A stretch of DNA of 64,000 bases. Origin: Janthinobacterium sp. ROICE36 (GTDB lineage: Bacteria; Pseudomonadota; Gammaproteobacteria; Burkholderiales; Burkholderiaceae_D). The notes below the pieces were generated by a model, which was not told the origin of the DNA, did no database searches, and saw nothing but the letters and a program-made list of their open reading frames with translations. Shown piece after piece: positions 56,717 through 64,000 of this stretch (within the stretch, counting starts at the first letter, position 1; the number at the start of each line of letters is the position of its first letter). The translations under genes were made by a program, and so were the position numbers. Location of the stretch: contig NZ_PEBS01000014.1 in NCBI RefSeq assembly GCF_002869965.1, positions 35,432 to 99,431 on the forward strand, given 5' to 3'.

Positions 56717-59700
56717 TCAGACATGAAAATTCGCTGCCGTCAGTTGCGTGATGTTCACGCCACTCAGCAGCACCAGCGCCGTGTCGATGGCGTTGGCGTT
56801 GCTCAGGTCACTCGAGTGATACACCGTCACGGCGCCGCTGTTTTGCGCATCGGCGATGACGATGTAGCCCTGTCCCGACAAGACGCTGTTGTCGGCCGCG
56901 ATGGCGCTGGCTGCCGCGCCGATCGACACGGACGTGCCGTCGAAAATGAACAGGTTGTCGGCGCCAAAGTCCGTGCCCACGTTCACGCCCACGGCCACCG
57001 ACGCCGTCAGGTGGGCGATGGCCGACATGTCGATCACGTCGCCGCCGGCAGCCGGCAGGCCGGTGCTGAAGTCGGCCACCGTCAGCGGGTTGTGCAGCGC
57101 GTTCTGGCTGAGTACGAACAGCTGGCTTGCGTCCGTCAGATCGGCTTGGGCCTGGGATGCCGCTGCCGCTGCAGCATTTGCCGCCAACGTCAGCGAGCCT
57201 GCGTCCGTCAGGTCTGCCTGTGCCTGTGCTTGCAGGGCGGCTGCCGCTGCCGCATCGGCGGCCAGGTGCAGGGCATTGGCGTCCGTCAGGTCGGCCGTAT
57301 GTGCTGCCGCCAGGGCGGCCGCCGCTGCCGCATTGGCGGCCTGGGTGAGTGCCACGGCATCGGTCTGGTCGGCCAGCGCTTGCGCGGCGGCGGCGTGGGC
57401 GGCATCCGCATTCGACACCACCGCCAGGGCGTTGGCGTCGGTTTGCGCGGCGAGGGCATTTGCCTGCGCCAGGGAGATGTCGGCTGCTTGCGCGTCGGCA
57501 TTGGCCTGGGCCGCTGCCGCATCGTCCGCATGCGCTGCACTTGCATTGGCGTGCGCTTGCGCCGCAACCGCTGCCGCATTGGCGGCGGCGGCATCGTCGG
57601 CTTGCGCGGCTCGCAGGGCCAGCAGGGAAGCGGCTGCCTGTGCCTGCGCCAGCGGCGCCGCCGTATCGGCTGCATGCGCGGCCAGCGCGGCGGCCGCCGT
57701 GTTGTTGGCGTTGAGGGTGGCCGCTGCCGCCGACGCATCGTCGGCCTGTGCCGCCTGCGTGAGTGCCAGCGAGATGGCGGCAGTAGCTGCCGCCGCTGCC
57801 GCTGCGTCGTCGTCGTTCTGCGCTGCGGCGGTGGCGGCAGCGGCATTTGTCGCTGCCTGATTGGCGGCCGTGTCGTCGGCTTGTGCTGCCTGTGCGGCGA
57901 GCAGTGCGGATGCCGCTGCCGCTGCGCTGGCAGAGGCTGCGACATCAGCTGCTGCTGCGGCCGTGGCAGCCGCTTGCGCGAGGGAGGCTGCGGCCGCAGC
58001 GTCCGCTGCGGCCTGGTCGTCGGCGACGGCGGCGTTGTGCGCTGCCTGGGCGTTGGCAGCGTTGGCCGCTGCCAGGGCCGCTGCCGCATCATCTGCCTGC
58101 GCCGCTTGCGTGGCTGCCAGGGTAATGGCGGCCGCGACCGCCGCTGCTGCTGCTGCGGCATCGGCGTCATGCGCATTTTGCGCTGCCAGCTGCGCGGCGG
58201 CCGCCGCTGCGGCGGTGGCAGCGACGCTGGCGTCGGCGGCGAGGGCCGCGTCCAGTGCCAGTTGCGCGTTCGCCGCTGCCGTGGCGGCGGCTGCCGCCGT
58301 GGCATCGTCCGCCTGGGCATTGAGCGTGGCGGCCAGCGAGATTGCCGCTTGCGCCGCTGCTGCCGCTGCTGCGGCATCGGCATTTTGCGCCGCCACCGCC
58401 GCCGTATGTGCCGCAGTCGCATTTGCGGCAGCGGTGGCCGCCGCCGCATCGTCCGCCTGGGCCGCTGCCAGCGCCGCATGGGCGGCGGCGGCATTTGCAT
58501 TGGCCTGGGCCGCGTCATCGGCCGCACCCTGGGCGGTGAGCAGGAGGTTCAGTTTCAGCGTCCTGTCATTGTTGGCATCCGTGGCATTGGTATCGGCTGT
58601 CACGGCAGCGTTCAGGTTGGCGATCGCCGCATTGAGCGCTGCATGGGCATTCAGGGCCCCCGTGTCGGCCAGTTGCGCCGCCAGCGTGGCGGCTGCCGAG
58701 AGCGCGGCCGTGTGCGCGGCATTGGCGGCGGCATCGTCGGCCGCCAGCGCTGCGCTGGCGGCGGCATCGTCGGCCGCCAGCGCTGCGCTGGCGGCGTGCA
58801 GTGCGTTGTTGGCCGCCGTAGCAAGGACCGCCAGGGCGCCATCGGCCGCCAGCGCGGCATCGGCAATGACTTGTGCCGCTGCCGCAGCTGCCGCCGTGCT
58901 GGCCGCCGTGGCATCGGCGCCCAGGGCGGCATCGGTGGCAGCGAGCGAGGTGCTGGCAGCCAGTATCGCCGCGTTGAGTGTGGTCGTGGCGGTATTCAGG
59001 GCCGCTTGCGCGTTGCTGGCTGCCGTGCTGGCTGCCGCGGCGGCGCTGTCGTCTGCCAGGGCCTGGTTCAGTGCGGCCAGGGCGTTGGCGGCGGCCGTCG
59101 CAGTCGTGCCGACGGCTGCATCGGCAGCCTGGGCGGCCTGGGTGGCGGTCAGCGAGATGGATGCCGTGAGGGCGGCAGCGGCGGCGGCAATATCGTCCGC
59201 TTGCGCGTGCTGCGTGGCGGCGGCCGAGATGGCGGCGACGGCGGCGGCTGTCGCATTGGTGGCGTTCAGCACAGCCGCAGCGGCCGCAGCATCGTCGGCC
59301 AGGGCCGCATTCAGGGAGGCCAGGGCGTTGGCGGCGATGGTGGCGGCGCTGGCGGCGGCGTTATCGGCCGTTTGTGCTGCCTGCGCAGCGGCCAGCGAGG
59401 TGGCGGCCAGGGTCGCGGCCGTCGCTGCGGCAAGATCGTCGGCGATGGCGGCGGCAGTGGCCGCATTCGCCGTCACGGCGGCGGCGGCCGTGGCGGCCGC
59501 GTTCGCGTCCGCTTGCAGTGCCGCATTCAGGGCGGCCAAGGCATTGGCTGCCGTCGCGGCCGTCGCGGCGGCGGCTGTATCGGCCGCTTGCGCCGCCTGC
59601 GCCGCTGCCAGCGAGGTGGCGGCCACGCCGGCGGCGGTCGCCGCGAGGGTGTCGTCCAGTTGCGCCGCCGTGGCTGCCGCCTGCGAGGTCAGCGCCAGCG

Positions 59701-62700
59701 TGGCGGCGGCGGTGGCGGCATTGTCGGCTGCGAGCGCATTGTTCAATGTGATCAGCGAGGCGGCCGCCGTGGCGGCGGTCGAGGCGGCTGCCGCGTCGTC
59801 CGCTTGCGCCGCCAGCGCGGCATTGTGCGACAAGCCGGCCGTAGTGGCGGCGACGGTGGCCGCCAGCGCTGCCACCAGGTCGAGTGGATGGGCAGTCGAG
59901 TAGGCGGCCAGGGCGGTGGCATTCGCTGCGTCGTTGTTGGCGATGGTGGTCAGGGCGGCGGCATCCGTCAAGGCGGCCTTGGTGGCCGCCACGGTGGCGG
60001 CCGTGACGTCGAGCGTGTGGGCAGTACCCAGCAGGACGGCATCGGTCAGGCCGGCAACGGTGGCAGCTGCCGTGGCGGCGGTGGCATTCACCGTTGCTAT
60101 CAGGCCCAGGGCGACGGCATCCGTCAGGTTGGCCGTGGTTTGTGCGGCGGTGGCGGCTGCGGCGTCGACGGTCGCCGCCAAGCCCAGGGCAACGGCGTCG
60201 GTCAGGTTGGCGGTAGTGGCGGCCAGGCTGGCGGCCGTGTTGGCAGCCGTTGAAACGATGCCCAATGCCACCGCGTCTGTCAGGTTGGCCGTCGTTTGTG
60301 CCGTGGCGGCCAGGGCCGCATTGGCCGTGGCGACCAGGCCCAATGCCGTGGCGTCCGTCAGCGCGGCGGTGGCCGCAGCTGTATTGGCGGCGGTGGTGGC
60401 GGCCGCCGAGACGGTGCCCAGAACAACTGCATCGGTCAGGCTGGCAACATTCGTCGCCGTATTGGCGGCAGCAGCGGCGGCCGTGGCGATCAGGCCCAGG
60501 GCAGCGGCATCGGTCAGGTTGGCCGTAGTCTGCAAGGCAGTGGCGGCGGCTGCGTCGGCCGTGGAAGCCAGCGCCGTGGCATCCGTCAGCGCCGCCAGGC
60601 TGGCCGCCGACGCGGCCGCCAGCCCATCGGCGGTGGAAATGAGGCTCAGCGCGATGGCATCGGTCTGGCCAGCCGTCGTGACGGCCGTGGCTGCAGCCGC
60701 ATTGGCGGCCGACGAGACCAGGCCCAGGGCCACGGCATCGGTCTGGTTGGCAACAAATTGTGCTGCCGTCATGGCATTTTGCGCCAGCGTATTGGCGGCC
60801 GTCAAGGTGGTGACAGCAGTCTGGGCGGCAAGTTCAGCGGCGGCGTCAGCGGTGGAGATTACGCCCAGCGCGCCGGCATCGGCCAGCGCGGCGGCGGCGG
60901 CCGTAGCGGCGGCGGCCTGTGCTGCGGCAGCTGCGCTGACGGCCGAGACATCGAATCCGCCCAGCAGGGCAGCCGTTTCCGCCGCCGAGACGGCGGCGGC
61001 AGCAGCGGTGATGAGCGCTCCTGCGTCGGTCAGGTTGGCGGTGACTTGCAAGCCTGCTGCCACCAGCGCATCGGCGGCGGAAATTCCGGCAAGCAGGACG
61101 ACATCCGTCAGGCCGGCAGTGATGTCGGCATTGTCGGCATCGAGCTGCAAGGCATTGACGGTGGCCGTCAAGTCGATGACGCTGGTCTGGCCGGCCGTGA
61201 CGTTGGCGGCCAGGGCGGCGAGGTTGGCCAGATTGAAAGCATTCAGGGCAACATTGACGTCCAGCAGGGTGGCTTGCGCATTGGCGGCCGCCGCATCGGC
61301 GTCCGCCTGGTTCGCAGCTTGCTGCAAGGCCACTACATCGGTCTGGTTGGCCACCGCCTGGGCATTCGCGGCATCGCTGGCGGCGGCCGCGTCGGCAGCG
61401 GCCAGGGCCGCCGCATCCGTCTGGTTGGCGATGGTTTGCGCTGCCAGCGCTGCGGCGGCGTCGCTGTCGGACACGACTTGCAACGCGGCTGCATCGCTCA
61501 GGGCCGCCTGCGCGGCGGCGGCGACAGACGTGCTGGCGGCCGCATTGGCCGTGATTTGCAGGGCGGCAGCATCGCTCAGGTTGGCGGTGACGATGGCATT
61601 GGCGGCCGCAGTGGCGGCAGCGGCGGCAGCGGCGTCGAGCACGGCGGCATCCGTGTTATTGGCCAGTGTGGCGGTGGCTGCTGCCGTGGCCGCGTCGGCG
61701 TCGGAAATCACGGCCAGTGCGGCCGCATCGGTCAGGCCAGCCTGCACCTGCGCCGCATCGGCGGCCAGGGTGGCGGCATCAGCAATCAGCCCCAGGGTGG
61801 GCGCGTCCGTCATGTTGGCCTGTGTCTGGGCATTCGCCGCGTTCGTTGTGGCGGCGTCGGCGGCGGCCTGCAGGGCCACTGCATCGGTAGCATTGGCGAT
61901 CGAGGCATCCCTGGCGGCGACGCCGGCAGCGGCGTCTGCGGCCATGGTCAGCGTCACGGCGTCGGTGAGTCCTGCTTGCGTGCTGGCAGCGGCGGCGGCA
62001 TTCGTGGCGGCGGTAGCGGCGATGCCCAGTGCCGCTGCGTCGCTGGCATTGGCGGCTGTGGCGGCATTCGCTGCTGCGGTGGTGGCAGCATTTGAGGCGG
62101 CGGCGAGCGCGGCGGCATCGGTGGCGTCGGCCACGCTGGCGGCAGCGGCGGCGTTGGCGGCATCGGCATTGGAGACGAGCGCCAGCGCGGCGGCATCCGT
62201 CAGGCTGGCCTGTATGCCGGCCGCGACGGCGGCATTGGCGGCGGCGGTTGCCGCCAGGTCCAGCGCGGCGGCGTCCGTGGCATTGGCCAGCGCCGTGGCA
62301 GCAGCGGCAGCAGCGGCATCATTGGCTGAAATGACGCCCAGCGCCGCTGCATCGGTCAGCGCTGCCTGGGTGTTGGCTGTAGCGGCGACTATATCGGCTG
62401 CATCGGCGATGGCTTGCAATGCCGGGGCGTTGTTCTGGTCAGCTTGCGTCTGCGCCGCATCGGCGGCGGCGTGCGCGGCGGCGGCGTTGGCGGCGGCGTG
62501 CGCGGCGGCGGCGTTGGCGGCGGCCGTGGCGGCAGCCGCATCGTCATTTTGTGCTGACGTAGTGGCGGCCTGCGATGTGGCAGCGGCGGCGTTGGCGGCG
62601 GCTGCCGCGCTGTCGTCATTCGTGGCGGCGCCAGCGGCGGCCTGCGCGCCGGGCACGGCGGCTACCGTGCTGGCAGCCAGTACATCGTCGGTGGTGGCGC

Positions 62701-63589
62701 TATTGGCGGCGAGCAAGGCTGCCGCCGCGGCAGCGGCGGCTTGCGCCGCCAGCTGGTCGGCGAGGATGGCGGCATTAGCCGCTGCCAGCGCAGCTGCCGC
62801 CGTGGCCGCTGCCGCAGCGGCGCTGGCGTCATCGGCCAGGGCATTGTTGGCGGCGGCGAGGGCTGCTGCAGCGGCCAGTACGGCCGCGTCGGTCACGGTA
62901 ATGGTGGTGGATTGGTTGCCCGTGCCACCCTGGCCGCCGGTCGAGCCTCCCGTACCTGGGCCACCCGTACCGCCCGTGCCTGTACCACCGGTGCCGCCGG
63001 TCCCGCCCGTGCCCGTTCCTCCGGTTCCCGTGCCGGACCCGCCAGCGGTGGCGCCACCTCCCCCGCCACCGCCAGCTGCGGCGGCAACCAGACCAAGGCC
63101 GCCGAGCGCGCCCAGCACGCCGAGTCCACCCAGGCCGCCCGCAGCGCCGGCGGCGCCACCCGCGCCAGCCGACGCGCCGGCAACGTCCACCACACTGCCG
63201 CTGGGGATGCCGGCGGCACCTGCGCCAGTGCCGGCCGCGCCAGCGGCGCCGCCATTGTTATCGCTTTGCGGCGTGCCGAGGTCGGCGCCGCCAGTGCCTG
63301 CCTGGCCTGCGGCCGCGCCACTGCCACCCGCGGCCAAGGCGGCTGCCGCCACAGCGGCGGCCGCACCCAGGGCGCCGGCATTGCCGCTATCGGCGCTTCC
63401 CGTGACTTCGACGACATTTTCAGGCGGCATGGTCTGGCTTGCATCGGCCCCTTTTATGAGTTCATCGTCGTCATACTGCTTGCGGTTGCCGGTTTTTGGA
63501 TTGGCGGCTTTTTTTGCTGGCGTTGCGATCTTGGTGCCAGCGCCTTCGGCATTGACGGGAACTTGTGCTGGATTTTGGGTGGTGGCCAT
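56717..63589 (-). CDS. Giant Ala-rich repeat protein, probable type I secretion substrate (2290 aa)
   Basis: Order of parts: charged N-terminus (1-60); Ala/Gly-rich hydrophobic stretches (70-175) that could be a retention or anchor module; a Gly-Thr linker (about 175-225); Ala-rich helices. Next come tandem 26-residue repeats (about 408-1245) with core NxTDAxALGL, 24-residue repeats (about 1270-2030) with core QADDAAAA, and a few 26-mers again. The C-terminal 137 residues (LTVADFSTGLPAAGGDVIDMSAI, LTAANFHV end) resemble the secretion/target domain of RTX-type adhesins. There is no Sec signal. It is followed on the same strand by TolC-ABC and HlyD genes, its probable exporter. Role unknown: surface adhesin, matrix or ice-interacting fibre are possibilities. 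Confidence 0.85.
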   Translation of the reverse strand: MATTQNPAQVPVNAEGAGTKIATPAKKAANPKTGNRKQYDDDELIKGADASQTMPPENVVEVTGSADSGNAGALGAAAAVAAAALAAGGSGAAAGQAGTGGADLGTPQSDNNGGAAGAAGTGAGAAGIPSGSVVDVAGASAGAGGAAGAAGGLGGLGVLGALGGLGLVAAAAGGGGGGGATAGGSGTGTGGTGTGGTGGTGGTGTGGTGGPGTGGSTGGQGGTGNQSTTITVTDAAVLAAAAALAAANNALADDASAAAAAATAAAALAAANAAILADQLAAQAAAAAAAALLAANSATTDDVLAASTVAAVPGAQAAAGAATNDDSAAAAANAAAATSQAATTSAQNDDAAAATAAANAAAAHAAANAAAAHAAADAAQTQADQNNAPALQAIADAADIVAATANTQAALTDAAALGVISANDAAAAAAATALANATDAAALDLAATAAANAAVAAGIQASLTDAAALALVSNADAANAAAAASVADATDAAALAAASNAATTAAANAATAANASDAAALGIAATAATNAAAAASTQAGLTDAVTLTMAADAAAGVAARDASIANATDAVALQAAADAATTNAANAQTQANMTDAPTLGLIADAATLAADAAQVQAGLTDAAALAVISDADAATAAATATLANNTDAAVLDAAAAAAATAAANAIVTANLSDAAALQITANAAASTSVAAAAQAALSDAAALQVVSDSDAAAALAAQTIANQTDAAALAAADAAAASDAANAQAVANQTDVVALQQAANQADADAAAANAQATLLDVNVALNAFNLANLAALAANVTAGQTSVIDLTATVNALQLDADNADITAGLTDVVLLAGISAADALVAAGLQVTANLTDAGALITAAAAAVSAAETAALLGGFDVSAVSAAAAAQAAAATAAAAALADAGALGVISTADAAAELAAQTAVTTLTAANTLAQNAMTAAQFVANQTDAVALGLVSSAANAAAATAVTTAGQTDAIALSLISTADGLAAASAASLAALTDATALASTADAAAATALQTTANLTDAAALGLIATAAAAAANTATNVASLTDAVVLGTVSAAATTAANTAAATAALTDATALGLVATANAALAATAQTTANLTDAVALGIVSTAANTAASLAATTANLTDAVALGLAATVDAAAATAAQTTANLTDAVALGLIATVNATAATAAATVAGLTDAVLLGTAHTLDVTAATVAATKAALTDAAALTTIANNDAANATALAAYSTAHPLDLVAALAATVAATTAGLSHNAALAAQADDAAAASTAATAAASLITLNNALAADNAATAAATLALTSQAAATAAQLDDTLAATAAGVAATSLAAAQAAQAADTAAAATAATAANALAALNAALQADANAAATAAAAVTANAATAAAIADDLAAATAATLAATSLAAAQAAQTADNAAASAATIAANALASLNAALADDAAAAAAVLNATNATAAAVAAISAAATQHAQADDIAAAAAALTASISLTATQAAQAADAAVGTTATAAANALAALNQALADDSAAAAASTAASNAQAALNTATTTLNAAILAASTSLAATDAALGADATAASTAAAAAAAQVIADAALAADGALAVLATAANNALHAASAALAADDAAASAALAADDAAANAAHTAALSAAATLAAQLADTGALNAHAALNAAIANLNAAVTADTNATDANNDRTLKLNLLLTAQGAADDAAQANANAAAAHAALAAAQADDAAAATAAANATAAHTAAVAAQNADAAAAAAAAQAAISLAATLNAQADDATAAAAATAAANAQLALDAALAADASVAATAAAAAAAQLAAQNAHDADAAAAAAAVAAAITLAATQAAQADDAAAALAAANAANAQAAHNAAVADDQAAADAAAAASLAQAAATAAAAADVAASASAAAAASALLAAQAAQADDTAANQAATNAAAATAAAQNDDDAAAAAAATAAISLALTQAAQADDASAAAATLNANNTAAAALAAHAADTAAPLAQAQAAASLLALRAAQADDAAAANAAAVAAQAHANASAAHADDAAAAQANADAQAADISLAQANALAAQTDANALAVVSNADAAHAAAAQALADQTDAVALTQAANAAAAAALAAAHTADLTDANALHLAADAAAAAALQAQAQADLTDAGSLTLAANAAAAAASQAQADLTDASQLFVLSQNALHNPLTVADFSTGLPAAGGDVIDMSAIAHLTASVAVGVNVGTDFGADNLFIFDGTSVSIGAAASAIAADNSVLSGQGYIVIADAQNSGAVTVYHSSDLSNANAIDTALVLLSGVNITQLTAANFHV

Positions 63590-63782
63590 TTGGAAGTCTC
63601 CGGAAGAGGTTATATATTCGTTAAATTTCTTAAGATATTAAAAAATTAATAATTAAATTCGTTTCCTTATTTACTCCGGCGTGGCTTGGGCCGTGGTCGA
63701 ACTTTGGTGCTACCGATGTTGATAGTGGCAAGTAAAACATAACTGGAAAAAAATCGCTGGCACAAAATAGCGCTACCTCAGC

Positions 63783-63918
63783 GTAACTGTTCAGCATGAG
63801 CAGTGTTTCAAAAAACAGTTGTAAACCGTAACTGTTCAGCATGAGCAGTGTTTCAAAAAACAGTTGTAAACCTGTAACTGTTCAGCATGAGCAGTGTTTC
63901 AAAAAACAGTTGTAAACC
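63783..63918. repeat. Three tandem copies of a 45-bp repeat
   Basis: Units at 63783-63827, 63828-63872 and 63874-63918 are identical over 45 bp, with one extra base before the third. Each begins GTAACTGTTCAGC and contains the inverted arms AACTGTT / AACAGTT. GTAA is the usual tip of IS66-family ends, and the last copy is 26 bp from the start of a transposase-like frame. The stretch 63590-63782 is AT-rich leader of the giant gene (GGAG ribosome site at its right side) with no further gene. Confidence 0.9.
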
Positions 63919-63944
63919 TTTTCAAACCGGCTCATCATGCTGTC

Positions 63945-64000
63945 ATGGCAAAAAAACGTACCCCTCCCGATCTCTCCGCCCTGACGCGCGGTGAGCTTGA
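63945..64000 (+). CDS. Probable IS66-type transposase, 3' partial
   Basis: The window ends after MAKKRTPPDLSALTRGEL. This opening resembles the N-terminus of IS66/ISBst12 TnpC transposases (PDLSALS-like), but 18 residues are too few for certainty. Its location right after IS-end-like repeats supports the call. Confidence 0.4.
   Translation, partial: MAKKRTPPDLSALTRGEL

Noticed and set aside
56600..63641. Very long open frames on the plus strand opposite the giant protein gene
   Set aside because: They mirror the GCC/GGC-rich repeats of the minus-strand gene, give low-complexity Arg/Gly/Cys or Ala/Val products, and lack proper starts; the minus frame has a sensible secretion-type C-terminus and operon context.
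63783..63918. Tandem 45-bp repeats as a CRISPR array
   Set aside because: Units are directly adjacent with no unique spacers, and no cas gene is present.

Overview
The window is GC-rich, densely coded bacterial chromosome, most likely from a betaproteobacterium of the Oxalobacteraceae (Janthinobacterium/Massilia-like). This is inferred from protein style (phasin, DUF349 protein, PatZ-like acyl-CoA synthetase/GNAT, LytS/LytTR pair), heavy use of GCC/GGC/CTG codons and a multicopy tRNA-Leu(CAG). No rRNA, CRISPR array or prophage is seen. The taxon call cannot be confirmed from sequence alone.

Left third (1-23 kb): a YcaQ/AlkX-type glycosylase cut by the window edge and a DUF2804 protein; a PatZ-like protein acetyltransferase; a possible hemerythrin-like protein; a DUF349 protein overlapping moaE; clpB behind a recognisable sigma-32 promoter and followed by an intrinsic terminator; and a polyamine-type binding protein. 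Next comes a phosphate-homeostasis block: ppk1-sixA transcribed leftward and pstS-pstC-pstA-pstB-phoU-phoB-phoR transcribed rightward, with Pho-box-like elements facing each way in the shared 270-bp gap. A long hairpin separates pstS from pstC.

Middle (23-42 kb): a SenA/EgtB-type non-heme iron enzyme with an unusual Cys at a predicted iron-ligand position; an atypical UvrD-like helicase; an SDR protein; a four-gene operon of two LiaI/LiaF-like membrane proteins plus a LytS-type kinase and a LytTR regulator; a leftward two-gene DNA-repair operon (FAN1-type VRR-NUC nuclease and an XPD/DinG-type Fe-S helicase with a nuclease-like N-terminus); a SMI1/KNR4 protein; an MFS transporter overlapping a Cys-rich SufR-like regulator; a phasin; a hybrid histidine kinase; and a divergent HxlR regulator/QorB-like quinone reductase pair with palindromic operator-like sites.

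Right third (42-64 kb): four tRNA-Leu(CAG) genes in two leftward units, each with its own terminator and -10/-35-like promoter; rnr-rlmB-cysE-yceH; a broken DUF2199 gene; small membrane and exported proteins; a serine hydrolase; and udk. The last 12 kb is a self-contained type I secretion locus on the minus strand. It holds a 2290-residue Ala-rich repeat protein with a secretion-signal-like C-terminus, then one reading frame that joins a TolC-like outer-membrane protein to an ABC exporter, then an HlyD-type adaptor. The right edge carries three tandem 45-bp repeats beginning GTAAC and the first codons of what looks like an IS66-type transposase.

The best candidate for an undescribed system is the giant Ala-rich protein (strict 26- and 24-residue repeats) with its dedicated TolC-ABC/HlyD exporter.
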